64,000 bases of DNA from Molothrus aeneus. Taxonomy: Eukaryota > Chordata > Aves > Passeriformes > Icteridae. Location: NCBI RefSeq assembly GCF_037042795.1, contig NC_089649.1:27429121-27493120 (forward strand). The letters are read 5' to 3'. Below are positions 35,501 through 50,500 of this stretch, piece after piece (the stretch's first letter is position 1; the number at the start of each line of letters is the position of its first letter). The notes below the pieces were generated by a model. That model was not told where the DNA came from. It saw only the letters and a program-made list of their open reading frames with translations, and ran no database searches. The translations under genes and the position numbers were made by a program.

Positions 35501-38500
35501 CTTCAGAAATCTCAAGTCACGTCTTAGTGTTTTTGCCGTGGGGGTGTCAGCGTGTTTCAAGACGTGAGTCGGGAACTTTCTCAGTCTAATTAGGCAGGAG
35601 AGGCGGCTGAATCTCTAACAGATGCATTCTGATACTAAAATGATCCTAAACGTTTAAAGCTTAATTAGAAACAAAACCAAAAAAAACATAAAACAGAAGT
35701 TTCTAAAGAAAAAAAAAAGGGAAAATAAAAATCACATATCCTCTTAATCAAATTTAATTCCCTTTTTCTCTGATTTTACAGTCTTGCTGGTGTCTGTCAC
35801 ATTCTGAATACAAAAATTTCCACTGTATAAGTAAATGAACAGAAAAGAATATATGTGAGTGATTTGGATCAGAGAAAGAAGAGAAAAACTGATAAAAAAC
35901 AAACCAGGAAAAAATGGCATGTATCTTGTGAAGTCACATCTAGAAAGGCAAGTGACCTTGTATAATCAGCCATCTCATGCAGTGAGGTGCACTGGATATC
36001 ACTTTCAAGGTCATTTGTAATTGATTTTCTTTGAGATTTCGATTTAAGCTTTCCTGAAAATGTTTATCCTGCTAGGTTTTGAATTACAACTTTGAAATTA
36101 TGAAGGAGGATTTTACTTTAGGCCACCCAACACCCATCAGACTCATCACAGAGTTCTTTTTCTCTGTAGTTTTGAGAGTTCCAGGTCTTTGCACATGTAG
36201 AGGCAAACCCTGTGACCTTTCCTAATTAGAGGTATTGCTCATCTTCCTTGGTGGATTCCAAGCCTTTAATGCTATAACACGAGCAAGATGGACTTGAAAA
36301 CGTTCTCAGCCCCGACAAGAATTATTGCCAGGGTATCTGCAAAATGCTGACCTCAGGCTCTCACTTCCTCTCTGCTGAAGACCAGAAGTTTGAGAAACTC
36401 TTGTGTAAAAAAGGAAAAGGTGGAGAACACATTACATTATTTTCTATTTCAATCACAATAATCTTTCCTGTCTTCTGTGACAGTCAGAAAATGACGTTAT
36501 AAATTAGGTAGGAAAAAAAGCAGCACCACAAACTCCATTTCCAACAGGTTTTGAAAAACAACCTGTGCAAAAGCAGAACTGAAGCTGTCAATGCAAATCT
36601 ACAGTTGGATGAGTAAGTACCTGAGGTTCTCCCCTCGTCAGTATTTTCAGATGGCTGGTGACCCTCTTGGATTTCTTGCTAATGGAGTGAATATTCAGTC
36701 GGGCAAACTTTTCTTTAAGGGTTTCATCATCATCATTCTTCTTATACTTCAGCACTGCAGACAGGGAATTTCATTACATCAGTAGTCGGTATTCACAGGA
36801 CTTTTCACCAGAACAGGCACACAAATATGAAACTATTTGAAAGCAGACACTTTGATGTAATTTGGGGTAATCTCGTAAAATGCTGAAGAGGATGAAAACC
36901 CCATTATCAACAGTAACCCTGGAAAGAGCGAAGTTAGGGCTTCAACCTGGCAAATCTAAAAAAAAATTGCCATTACTGCATCTTAATTATTATCAGTGTT
37001 TGCAACTGCATTACAGACACTATAACATTAATTCTTTCCCTGTTTTCATACTGGAGTTACCAGTCAGGTAACATAGTTGGCTGAGGACAAGGGACATTAA
37101 GGCATTGTTACCCTCTTGAAACTCAATGTATTACACAACTTGCGTGGCACCAGCTAAAATTTATATAATGAAATATCTGAGCTGAAATATATCTTGTAAT
37201 GGCCAGCCCAAACCTACAAAGAACTTTCTGTGCTTTCTTACCTAAATCTTTCCTCCTTTTAAGTTCATTGATGTTCCAATTAATGGTTCTCATAGTAAAA
37301 AGGGCATGTTGTAGTGCCTCGTGGTCAGGGTGAGAAGCAGGAGTTGAGTTCAAGAGCTCCCGGAGTAACAAGGGATATTTCATCAGCCGTTGCACTGGTT
37401 TGATCAACAGGGATCCCAGGTCCATTAGATTTGGCTTTCCTCTGTAATTTACACAAAAATAATTGTCACAAAATTAGAAATTCCTTGAATTGCAATTACC
37501 ACTCAAGTCAAAAACTTGAGTGGTAATTGCAGAAAAAATTGCATAAATATAAATAAGATACATCTGTGGGGGAACAGGGGTGTTGTTAACGAAACCCTGC
37601 TGTGGCCCCCTCAATGAGAAATACACCCCAGCTCTCTGAATTTTCTGTTTTCAGAATTTAGCAGACATCAGCTCTGAAACCATCCCACTCAGTCTAAAGG
37701 TGCATGTGCTATAACTCACACATCACAACACCCAGGAAGGGAGATGTAGGTGGAAGAACAAATAACAGGAAGTGTGAGAAATGCATGTGAGAGCAGGGCT
37801 TTTACATCCTGCTCTGGGCCCTCAGGCTTAAAACTGCAACATTTCCATGCTGTGGGTAACTGGGATGCCTGTTCACAGTGCATCCCTTCTCACAACACCC
37901 CTGACTTGGCACAGAGACCCTTAAGCTTTACAGCCTTTCACCTGTGGCTTTACTTTGCTGGCTGCCAGTCATATTTCTAAAGATGCCTCGGCTTCCAAAG
38001 AGTACCAAAACTGGCCTGGGAAATGTTGAACACACAGAATATTCACACAGGCTTGATCCAACCTGCTGGAAGACTCCCTTACATAAAGGCAAAGCAGGCA
38101 ACTGGCCAGGGTAGCAGAAGGATGAGAGCAGTACAGCCCCAGCTTCCAGCATGGGCACAGGGATGCTCTGTGGCTCTAGGCTCAATCCCCACTGGCTGGG
38201 CTGGGGCAGCAGAGCAGCATCCCCAGGCATTCAATGGCTCAGGCCATGAAGGCCCCCCTGAGCTCTTGGGCCAGCTGAACTCATGCTCCAGCCCTGCTCC
38301 AGACTTTGCTTACACTCTCCAGGTTGGAATGGGAGAGGCTGTGCAGTTTGTGGGCTGCCACAACATCCTCAAAGGAAACAGGAAAGGACTGAGTCACATG
38401 TGCCTTCATCACTTTCCATGTGGGTCTCCCCAGAAACATTGGGTCTCCCCAGAACAGGTAACAGCAACCACCAGGTGGTCAAGAGCAGGGCCAGCCACTG

Positions 38501-41500
38501 CTGGGGTTCCAGCAGCAGGACAGACATGTCCATGGTCTCCCCTCATGTCAGCACAATCCTCAGCAAACCAGGCACAGCTCCAGCACCAGCTACCTGGCAC
38601 CTCCCCATTGAAACTGAACATGAGCTCCTGGTGACAGTGTGAAAGGCAGTAAAGCAGAGCAAGCTTTCCATTTGCATGCCCAGAAAGGCTCTTTTGGAGC
38701 AGAAAAGGTTTTCTGACATTAACTGTGCAAGAGTTAAGGGTAGACAAAGAAGGATTTCTGCATATGGAAAGATGAAATAACACAATGTAGAAGGAAAGTA
38801 CAAAAAACAGGGAACAGCCACATGGTTTTGCAGGCTGACATCTATTGTTTTGTGCAACAGAAAGCATAAAAGAAAAAAAAACCCCTTCATTCCTACTTTT
38901 ATATGTGTAAAAAGTACAAGAGCCAATCCTTACTTGCTGACTAATTGACTAACAATTTGAATGCCTTTGAGAAGAGACATCTGCATATTTAAACCATCTC
39001 TCTCAAACAGGCATTATCTGTAAAAAAGTTCTGCATGAAAAAAAATTAACAGTAGATGCCTTTTAAGGCTTCCTCATGTCCTGAAACATTCTCATCATTT
39101 CAATTCCCCTCATTTCCCCTGTATCTTACATTAAATAGAGAGCTGTTTTTCCTTCTTTCAGCTTCTGGCAGCAATAATGAAAAAAAAATCTTAAATTGTT
39201 ATTGTTTTCTCTGAAAAGCCCTATGAATGCAAATCTATAAAAGCTGCCTCATGAATGGAAAAATCTTCAAGTGTCTTCTCTTTACATAGTTGCACTTTGG
39301 ACAGCTGCCCAAGTGATAAACAGCCCTCTGTTCTGTATCTGCATGACACAGTCTTGCAATATGGTGTGAGAGATAGCAGGTTTGTTAGAAGATAATGACT
39401 CCCTGGGGCACTAAATGCCACAAAGTTTGACTCATCTAATTCTCCCCAGCAAGATTAGCTGAGATAGCCACTCTCCCTGGACAGTCCCATTTGCAGTGCA
39501 CCCTGTTAGGACCCACAGGCTGCTGGGCAGGACATGGCCTTGCCACATGACTCAAGCAGGAGAGTAACACCTTGTGACATCTATTGTGCAGAAAATTAAG
39601 TTGGTAATTCATTTGTGATGCTACTTCAGCCTTCCCCCCACGTGATTTTGAATTTAGCAAGTACTCTAAGCCACATGTAACTGTACTAATCCCACAGCAA
39701 ATGATTGCCATAGCGCTGCAGTAAATGCAGCTGGCAAACTGCAGTGAGCTCCACGGCACAGCCTCCCTCCTGCCTCCCAACAAAACAAAGTCACTAACAC
39801 AGACACATTCCCACTTGTTTAAAAAGCCCATGGTGGTGAGCCACACAAAGGCAGGGGAGGCAGGATTTAGTTTCATTTGCTGTCACTGCAAGGCAGCTTG
39901 GTCCAGAGGCAAACACAACAGCCAGCATGGTCCAGGCGGGCTGAGGCTGGTGTGATGAGCAGCTGCCAGTTCTGAGATGGTGAGCAGGAATCAGGCTGCA
40001 GCAGGATTCAGGATCTTGGGTTTCATGGTCTACTATGCATGCCTTGATTTCAGTACAAGACATGTAGGGCAAACAATTCACTGTGCCATACGTCTCTCAG
40101 GCAAACCCAGGGAACTCACTGAGGCTGCACGGTTGTTAAGCCAAGCAGAATTTAACCCATTGAGCTGCTAGCAAAGGGCAGCACTGTCTGGTATTTATGT
40201 AATTGTTTTCTTGATCATGCTTGAATGAAAAGCAGTCTGGGAGCAGCAACATCACAGACCATTTGGGGGGAGTTACGCTGTATTTTCCAGTTCAAGAGTA
40301 ATCAGATTTTTGGGTGCAGTCCTGCCCAAGGGCTGTTGCAACTCTGCAACCTCTGATTTGCAGGTGATGGGATTTCTTGAGTGCCCTGCCTGTGAGGGTC
40401 CCACAGCTAACCTGCTCATTGCATTCTGCACAGCTTCGTAAGAGTCCTTTCAAACTCAGAAAGTGAGCTGTCTCCTACACTCCACTGGAAACTGTTTGAA
40501 GGAGAAAACCAGACTTTCATATCTGTTAGGGTTACACAAGGCAGAACAGCCAGTCTTGGGTGATTTCTGTATGTGTTGCTGCCTCACATGATCATATTGT
40601 GACCTTCTGGTTATTTTGTATCTCTTGGAGTCACACTCCTTGTGGGACAGGGGTACACAGGACTATCCCTTATCAAAACAAACTGCAGAGAAACTATTTC
40701 CTAGTACAAAAGCTTGAAACCTCCAAAAGCAGAGTTTCAACATGCAAGTCTTTCAAAGTGTATTTTATGCAGATCATAGTTACAACATGCAATTAACTGA
40801 CTGATTAACAAACTGTCTGACTTGACTTGAGGTCTGTTCCTCTCCTGCCAGTATAGACCCCACTTCTCCTCCTTTCTCCTAACGCTTGGTCTGGGGTTGT
40901 AATCTTTCTCTTCAGTTCAGACAGCCCCTCCTCTGACCTCTCACTGCAGGTAACTACAGGCAGTGCTGCATTTCAATGCAGCCAACATGCTGGATGTCCA
41001 GAGGCTGCAGCTGTGATAAATTCTCCTTTACAGCTTTTCAAAGATGTCACATGTGGCACAGAAGTCCCTTAACCACAACTCATCAGTGGCTGGGGGACTT
41101 TCCTGGCTAAGTTTCAATGAGCTTGTTCTTTTCTGATATTCTTCCAGCCGCTGTTGGGGGCAGATCCTAAAGTGGGCTTCTCACATAGGGGTGCTGAAGG
41201 GGTTGCCAGCTTAGAAATAGCTTTACCTGAAAGCCTGCCTGAATTGTAGCAGGAAATTGGATTCCAAAGACTGACACTATGCAGTTGACAAACACTCAGA
41301 GCATTCTGCATATTTCCTGGAAAATTCTCCAGGATATACTGACACAAAAGGCTTGTGTTCTTAAAATTTCTACCTGTACAGCTCTAAACATACTAAAGAT
41401 AAATCAAAGATAGCTTAAAGATTATTTTACATGTAAAAAAAGGCATAGTACTTACTCTTCTTCATATCTCTTTCTGCAAAAGAGAAGAAAACAAAACATG

Positions 41501-44500
41501 CATTAGATTCCTCCTGAAAGGATTTATACAGACCAGGAGATTCTCAGATACTCTTCAGTGACACAGGGTAGCCATAACTGGCAAGGTAACTTAGGTTTAT
41601 GGCTGCTGTGTGTCAGCAGAACTGCACAAAGCAGCCAGAGGGTACTGGTGAATCTGACTCTGTAACTTTTTGAATGGACAGCCCCAAATGCAAAAGGATT
41701 GTAAAAAACCTGCTTTGGCTGTGAGACCCAGCCTTGTCCTCACACTGTTAGAGAAGGAAGTTTGGATCACTCTGCTAACAATTGTAGGTAACATCAAGCC
41801 ATTGATACAAAAAGGAAAACTAAATGACATTCTTACACTTTACATACATCTCTGTCCACTCTCTTTAAACAGAAATGTAGTTTTAAAAGAAAAAGAATAC
41901 ATTTCAGCCTTTTAGGGTGTAGAGTCAATAAAGCTGTGAAGTTTTTTGTAGACCACACATTACTGAAACCTCTCTGGAGTAGAATGGTGTTGATGCATAT
42001 ACCAAAAGCCTTTAAGTCCCTTTTCAGGGACTTAAAATTGTAGTTTGCAAACTTGTGCATAGAATATTTTCTTATGGTGTGAATAAACTCAAATGCAAGA
42101 GACCCAAACGTGTCCATCTCTGCATCAGGCTTTCCTGACATCACATCCTCAGCCACACTTTTTTGACTGCCTGCACTCTTATCTCCTGGCCCCCAGTGCC
42201 TAGCTGAGCATCTGGAAGCTGCTGCTGCTTTCATTGCTTCTGCACTGTCAGCATTTTGTGTGCTTGTGACGTCCCTCTGCCCCTGTAATAGTTGACCGAG
42301 CTACTTCAGGCTGAAAGCTGAGCAGGTAGTTGCCAGCATCCTTTCATTTTTACCAGCTGCATTTCTTTGGCTAGGCTAGCAAACAGCATCCCCAGTTTGC
42401 ATAATCACTGCTGAAACACGGGACTCTACAGAAATTGGATTTGCACATGTCTCCAATGCAGACACCTACATTTTGGGATGGATTTTTTCCTCTTCAGTCA
42501 AAAGGAACAGGAATCTCAGCATAGCTAATTAAATCTGATTTGTCTGTACAGATGTGCAGAGTGCCACTCTCAAATTGCTCCTGATATAGAACTTGTATTT
42601 CACGTGTCAGATATTACTCAGTGGAGGCACAGAAGCCCCTACTAATGTCAGCTTGTTTAAGATTTTTTAAAGTGGAACAATATTCTTTCCAAGGGAAAAG
42701 AAAATTCTTTAACAAGTAAACATTTTTCAAAGATAGCACCAGCCCCCACATTTGTTATGTCTCACAATGGAAAACATCTTGTAACTTATTTGGTAACAAT
42801 CTTGCATAGTTTTCTTCCTAGGGCAAATATTCTCCACTGGGTAGAAACAGTTTTAGATGACCACAGTTCTGAATGTCAGCATGCACTTTCAGGTCTTAAT
42901 AGTTGAATTGACTGCAATCCTTAGGCACTGGGAAAAATTACAACACACCAGTGCTTTTATGGTTGGCTCCTGTTTAAAGGCTAATCAGGAAAGAATAAGG
43001 CAAAACAAGGCTTCATTGTAAGGAAGTCCTTGTCACTTCCTTCTAGCAAAGGCTACAGTGGCTCAGCATAAAATATCCTTTCTCTTTACAAAGCCCAGCT
43101 GTTATTTTGGAGCAGAAGCACCTCTTGCTAGCTCTGGGATACAAGTGGTAACATCCACACTAGGATGTACATGGACATTATTTTTTATCTTTATTTCCTT
43201 CCATGTCCCCTTGCCTCAGCAGCATGGATAAATGAACAACAGTAGTGGCTTCTCTTGATTAGTCAGGAAAGATTATTGTAGGCATCAGCACCAAAACACC
43301 CACTTAGGGGAAATACCTGGCCATCCATTAGCCTGAAGGCATGAGTTTATATGAAAATTTATTTCTTTCAACTTCCAGTGTGGCTAAAACTTAAGAATCC
43401 TGTACATATACTTTGTTATATATTTAAGAGCCAAACATGTTGCACAAGATAAGCTTCATTTTCAACAAAACCTATCTTCAAAGCAAACACTTCTCTTTTA
43501 ATGTTATTAATATTTTCCTTCACCACTCTTTCCAGATTTCACTTGGACATAGTTCCCATCTCCTAAATCTTAACGGATCTCTGCAGACCAATCACAAATT
43601 AGGGTGTGGCTGAAATATCTGTTGCTGTTGTACACTCCTTTATTTGTGATAACTTTACATCTCTCCTACAAGCGTGCAGCATGGGCCTTTCCTGGAGCTG
43701 GAGCCAGACCTCTGGTCTGAATCTGTGGCATGTTCACTCCGGACAGCTCTGTGTGATGATTTTGGGAAAATGAGGGGCAAGGGGATTTATGGGTGGGAAG
43801 AGAAGCACTCTCCATGGAGTGGATGAGCTGATGCTTGCCACTAGCTGCAGGAGGAAGCTGTGCTGGAAGACAGATGGATCCATTACTTGGCAACATCCCC
43901 AGTTCTCTGCACATTTTCCCAAGGGGCTGGCATTGGAGCCAATGGCACAAAGCACCTGCCTCTGGTGGGAACTGGCAGCTTGCTGCACCACTGTTTGCTC
44001 TCACAGAGACCCCCATCATGAGGAGCTGGGAACTACACAGCAGCTCCAGACCCTGGGGCCTTGTAGCAGCAGCCCAGAGCTGCTGGTGCACTTGAGTAGC
44101 TCCATAACAGCCTGTTCCAATTCAAGGAGCAGACTTGCTGAAGATAGGGGGCAGCAAGTTTCCTGGGAGCTGGAAAAGGTGTTCCTAATAGCCCATGAAA
44201 TGATGCAGCAATTTTTAATTTTTTTTTTTTTTTTTTTGCCAGTATGGGGCACTGAAACTAAGGAAAGAGCAACCTTTCTTGTGCTATTTTTGGCCATCTT
44301 AGAGAGAAAAAAATCTAATCATGGCCCCTGGCTTGTCATCTTTTCATGAAAGCAGCATAAGCCAGAGCTCCCAGCAAGCCTTATAAAACTCCGGATTTAC
44401 AGGGGACCTTTCATCTACATCCATTTAAAATGTTCCCTGCCAGGCAACTGACTATGGACGGAAATCATCATTTGAAAAGATCTTACTTTAAGGACTGTAC

Positions 44501-47500
44501 ACAGTCTCTTAAATGCTGCTTCAGTTCTTCATCCTTTTCATAGTATTCCAGCATGGTGTGTGCATCATCATGGTGATAGCAATAGATTTTATATGTGTCT
44601 TCTAGTGGGCCTTTTATCTGCAAGAACACTTCCCCTGTTAAGGAGAAAAACAAAGCATGTCAAGTCAGACAACAGCATCTCAGAAGGAGTTTTATTATTC
44701 CACCACATTAGCTGTGAGCTGAAAAGGCTGGCTTCCACTTTACTTCCCTTAGAAATGATCTTGTGTGTTTATGTGCATTATTTATTACATGTATTTCTCA
44801 GCTGCTCATCTTTGTCATAGCCAGGCACCATTATATCAGTGTTAATGCACAAAAATTCCCTCAGGGGAAAAGCATGAAATCCCTATACCCCACACCCCTT
44901 CAAACACAGCCTCCTAATTCACTGCCCAGCTTAATACCCCTTCGCTGGAAAACACACAGGAGAGCTTAACTAATAAAGGGAGACCATTTTTGTGTCATGG
45001 GCTGGCAGGAGGGATGAATGTAAGCCTGTTAGCTTTCCTTTTGACTTTTTTTCATGAATATGAACTTAAATGGGTAATAACAGGAATAATGACTCTATCT
45101 TCCATTAGCCATTTCAATTTTATCTGTTTTGCAAAACCTTGAAATGGCAATTGTTACAACCTAGAATAGAGAATTTTCTCCACACGACAGAAGAAAAACC
45201 TCCAACCCCCCCCTAATTAAATGAAACCACCATGGATTACAGCCATTTTTATATAATATCTAGGTTTATATACAGCTGAAGAGGGAGAACACCTCCATCT
45301 CCAGTCCTCCACACCACCGTTTTCCCATAAAGAACAGTTGGGAATTTTAGAGGCACTAAAGTAGTCCTACACTCATTTCCCATTTACTTCTGGAGCCTAA
45401 TTCTCTCAGCCTAAAACTCTTGTGTCTGGTTCTGTATATGTAAGAAATCTGAGCAGGGAGAGCATGCTTCCTCTCTTCTGCTGAGATATTAGCTCAGTTC
45501 TTACACAGTTCTGCAGCAGCCCCCTGATCAGCATCTTTGGAAATGTGTGTAATAAAAAACAGCAATGCTGAGAAGTCCTGTCGGGCATTTACTGAAAATT
45601 ATATCTATGTGGCAACCAGTCCAAATAGATGTTTATAAACATTCCTGTTGAGTTACAGCAATGACTATTAAAGTTAAAAGCTGAACACTGCATTAATTGG
45701 GAGCTCTCTATTCATTCACAGAGCAAGCGCTGAGCTGTCAGGCATCCTGCATGTTTCATCCTGACCGGAGTGTGCTGTTCCATAATACATTGCATTGAAC
45801 TGCTCCATCTTCAAGTGAAAAATGATTCAGTTACCACAGTAACACAGCCCTGGGTTTTCTGCCCTGGCAGCAAAGGTTAACTGGGCTGTCTAATGCACGT
45901 TGGTTTCAGGGTGCAAATAAGGGAAAAAACAATGAGGAGCTAAGACCACCACAGTACATTTTAGTTACTGTAAGGGCACAGTCAGAAAAACACCAGCATC
46001 CTACAGTTAAATGCTCTTTAGCTGTCTTCTCTGCCTTGTGCTTACTGCTAATGCTGATGGCTAACAATGCACATTATATCCTGGCTTTCCCATGAACTCT
46101 ATGCAGGTCTTTATCAGCCAATAACCTAAGAGGAAACCTTAACAAGCCTCAACCTTGATCCTGCATGCTTGGCACCCAATTCTAGAGATCATGAGCTCTC
46201 ACAATTTGCATTAACATTAAGCAGAGCTCCAAGTGCTTAGCATGGTCTGTGTTATCCTAAGCCCTCAAGTGAGGTCACATTTTCAGTAGGAAAAATGCAA
46301 TGTAGCCTTAGAGCTCATTTCAGTGTATACTACAGGCTGAAAATTAGCTTCTCCAGAAGGAAAGAGCTGGGCAAGTTCTGTTCACTGAAGTATTGTGCCA
46401 CAGTGAAAGATACTTCCATTGGTGCTCAGTGATGAGAAAAATCATGTGCTGATTTCATTAACAGGGCCTTTTAACAGCAGGTGGATTTCTAAAACCTAAA
46501 GCCTGTCTTGGTTCTGAGCTGTATGAACCAAATCAGATGAGTTTTGGGCATATCAGTGTGGGAGCTTGCTTTATGAACTAAAACCACATTGTATTTGGCA
46601 CAGCTTTAAAAGTACTCTGAGAGATGCAAAGCTCCTCGAGGCCTCTTCTTGAGTTGGTCATCAGTCTCAAAGAGAAATTCCTAGGAGGAAGACTTGAGTA
46701 ACAAAGCAGTTTCTCCCTGTTGCTCTCAGTGGTGCTTCCACTACAGGCAGCAGTAGGAGAGGGAGGAAGGAGTCTAATAGCTAAAGCTAAGTCTTCAAAT
46801 TCCTCCATATACAGAGGAATATGAAGAATATGTATCCAGAACAGAGAGGAGAAAAAAAATCACGGAAGAACTACAAAAGGTATTTAACCTATTTTAGCTC
46901 AGATTAGGAGATGGATTTTGAAACCAATCACTCATTAGTCCTCATCTCCCATGCCTTGGCTGTGTGGTGGAGCAGTCACAGTGATACAAACTAGATCCCT
47001 TTGAGGATGATAATTACCAGAAGACACACTCCAAGGGCACATCTTATGCAGTCCAGCCATAAGGGGCATCTCAATCCATAGGCACAGGCTACAGCCAAGC
47101 TGAAGTAAGACCTTGTAAAATGTATAGTGTGGATACCATCTCCTTAGCAGAAACTCTCACTCTGCAAGTCTCCTCCTATTGGACATTATCACTTGTCAAT
47201 GTGGACATAGGATAAAATGTGGAGAACACAGACTAAAATAAGACTGACTATGAACAACCACATTGTTTTGCTTTCAAAGCAGTGAATTATCAGTTCTTTT
47301 GAACCTCACCATGACTGGGTTCCAAAGTAAGATACTTCAATACAAGATTTTTAAATAAATTAAACATGACAGAATATGATGAGTGTGCTTTTTCTATAGA
47401 CTGGCTTCAAAAACTTTTACACTGAAGATCCTGAAAACAAAATTATTACTTTGATGTACTTTCAGAGGACAATAAACCTACTAACTGCTTGTAGTGATGC

Positions 47501-50500
47501 AATTATTCTCCCTATTTTTGTCTCAGCCTTCAGAAGAATGTCTCACACCTTACTTGACAACCTTTTTCCTGTCATAAGTTAGCCAACTCTGTGATCAATG
47601 ATCCCATGCATTTTCATGGTTCTTTGTCTCATTTGGAGAAATACACCCTAATAGATGGATGAAATTGTTTGTCTTTACTTCTGAATGTGGCAGGGAACTA
47701 ATAGAATGATTCTCTTGGCTGTGAGAAAGGCACTTCCTGCTAGAATAGAACATTGCTTATTAAGAGTATGACTCATCATGATGCACTTTTACTGAAATAC
47801 TGCCAAACAACAGAGACGCATCAAACTACGTTAAGCTGTTGCCTTGGCAAACCAGATTGAGACATCCTAGAATTAATACTTTTCCCAAGCCTCTTATGCT
47901 TTAATATCCTGTTTCTTAGTAAAGTGGCAAATGATATTTTTACCCAATTATTTGAGAGAAGAGGGATGCTTTTAATAAGGTGTTACCTGTGGTATGTGGT
48001 CAGGCTAGGAAAGAAAGAACCTCTCTTGACCTCTGAATCACAGCTGGAATTTTTTAAACTGAACCGTTTAATTTTTTTAACTAAACTGTCTGACTTTGCA
48101 CAGAAGCAAGTTCAGAATTCTCACCTGATCCCTTAAGGTAGCTCACCCTAAGGTGACTCTGAACTGACAAAGCAGTCATGGGAGAGCTGATGTGTGCTGA
48201 TAATTTCTTAAATCTCTCCAGCTGTGCCAGAATGTCACATGAATCACAGCCTTAATGTTCATGACCTGACCTGCAGAACTTGTGACTGTTGTGACATATC
48301 CAGGGCCAACCTGTTTGCTGAAAATACCTGTGATTCCTACAGATATTCCTACACAGAATCCCACACACCTCAGATTCATTACATCTTTCTCTGCTGTCCA
48401 TGTCCCTGTCAAGCACATTTAACCACCTCCTACAGGAACTGTATCACCAGTAGATACATGTTTAGAGTGTCGGGAGGGGTTGAGGTTTGACATGCTTGTT
48501 ATTCCAAATATTTCTAATGCTTTTTGTGAATGGCACAACTCAGAGTATGCAAAATAGGAGTTTGAGTCAGCACAAGTGAATTTAGGTAGGCAATATCAAA
48601 CTAGATGAAACAGATCCTAGCAGTAATTTGTATAACTCATTGCAACAGGTTTTACTCATTCTAAACCCATTTTCTCCTTCCTTCTTTCTCCTCAGCACCC
48701 AGATGTATGGGAAAAAAAAGAGCATCATAATCATACAAGTACAGTACAGCAAGTGGACAGGTTTCACATGTCATTTTTCCTGTGTCATTTTGGACAGCCT
48801 CTAGCACACCAGCCTCTGAGAGGGGTACTAGCTAAGTCTGATGAGAGCAGAGGACAGGAGAGTGTTATGTTTATTCTTTCACGTAGCTTTGTAGAACTCA
48901 AGAGGACAGTAAACATACCGATTATTTGCATGGGTGGTTCCACATCTGTTGTGGCTTCTTCCAACAATGACAGCAGTTTGGCTGATAGCTGATGGACCAA
49001 TTCAACATTGCTAAACAAGCCATCCACGTCAAAGCGAGCAATCTAATGGAATACAAATATTAAGCAGCTACTGACAAAGGATAAAGAAGGACATTGTGTA
49101 TTACACAGCTTCTCTTGCTATGCCCTGAGTGTTCAACACTCCAGGAAGCACCACTTCTGCAAAACCTCATATAAACATCCTCCTTGTGACTTCAAGAACA
49201 CATACACAATTTTCACATTAGTATAATATGGTTGACGCAGTTGACAAAGTGTATGTTATCAAGTGTTTTTAACTGTATTTTGAACTATCACTAATCTGAA
49301 ACTGTTTACCTAGGAAGGAAATAAATATTATCATCTGAATAAAGAAAAGATCCTTAGCTGGCTTTGAAATGTTTGTTTACTTTCCCACTGGGGAAAACAA
49401 TAGTTGGCAGTAGGTTTGATTCCCTGATTGCCACTCACTATCAGAGGCCACTACATAAACTGAGAGCTTGGCACTTTTGTGCCAACTACCAGGTACAAAG
49501 ACTCCAAGATAGCTGTTGCCATTTTAAATTAGTTGTTCTATAAATCCAAAGTCAAGATCATATAACTTCCACTAAAAGAAACACATTTCTAATTTGGAAT
49601 ATTAATACAACCTAAAGAACTTCTTACAGAGCCTGGGCACACAACATGGATTTCAGTCAATTGTATCCATTTCTACCAACAGAGAATTTGGTTCTGTGTC
49701 CCTCCTCATCTTACAGGAAGTAAAAGATTTCCAGGACATGTACTTTTCATTTCACAGCAGGGCAATAGTTACTATTTGGGGGTCGTTGGAGATAACCAGT
49801 GGTAATGTGCTCATACTGAGAACAAAGACAAGATCAGTTTCATCACCCATATCAATACTCTCTGAGCCTACCTCTCCTGGAAGAGAGCTGCTGATTTACA
49901 TAGCAGCTTACCAGATGCCAGGAGGATCAAATTGCATGCTATTGTAACAAAATCAGAAATACACTTCCAGTACTGATGCAGTTAATTTCTTTATAAGCAT
50001 TATAGGGACTAAAACATGTTTTATCCATTTGGAAATATGAAACAGATTCATTGCCTAGACCAATTTTCTAAATACATTATAAACTTCCAATATGGTAGTT
50101 TATTGGAGAGCTAGCATTAAAAACATATAACATTCCTGAAAGCCTTTCAAAAATGAAGAGGTTATTAGTTTAAGATGGTTATAATCTCTAAATTACTTTT
50201 CCTGTATACATCCAGCACAGGACTTCTGACCTCCTCCCCAGCATGTCTACATAGTATTTGGAACTACATCATGCATGGACACTTCCACATATTAATGCAG
50301 TGACAAAGGACAGAATCAAAATAATGTTTTTCATTGGGTGAAAAAGAGTGACAGAATCTGGCACATTTGTCAAAAATCTCAGCAAGTTCAACCAGGGAAT
50401 ACTCTTGCTCCGTGCTGGCCAGGCTGGGGAGGAAGTCAAGTAGAGACTACTTTTAAGTGGATGAATGAGTGAGGGAGGAAGAAGAAGTCAAGAACTCCTT

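Noticed and set aside
34649..35567. Three overlapping long plus-strand open frames (231-271 codons)
   Set aside because: They are produced by the stop-free 26-bp minisatellite, lie antisense within an ARHGEF38 intron and have no unique protein content.
38023..38642. Overlapping 203- and 119-codon open frames
   Set aside because: GC-richer intronic patch with unrecognisable translations in several frames at once, as expected by chance.
41833..42234. 133-codon minus-strand frame as an extra ARHGEF38 exon or nested gene
   Set aside because: No suitable splice phase with neighbouring exons, which already join perfectly, and no recognisable family.
43789..44349. 186-codon plus-strand open frame
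   Set aside because: No recognisable content; ends in a poly-T-derived Phe run and opposes the transcribed gene.
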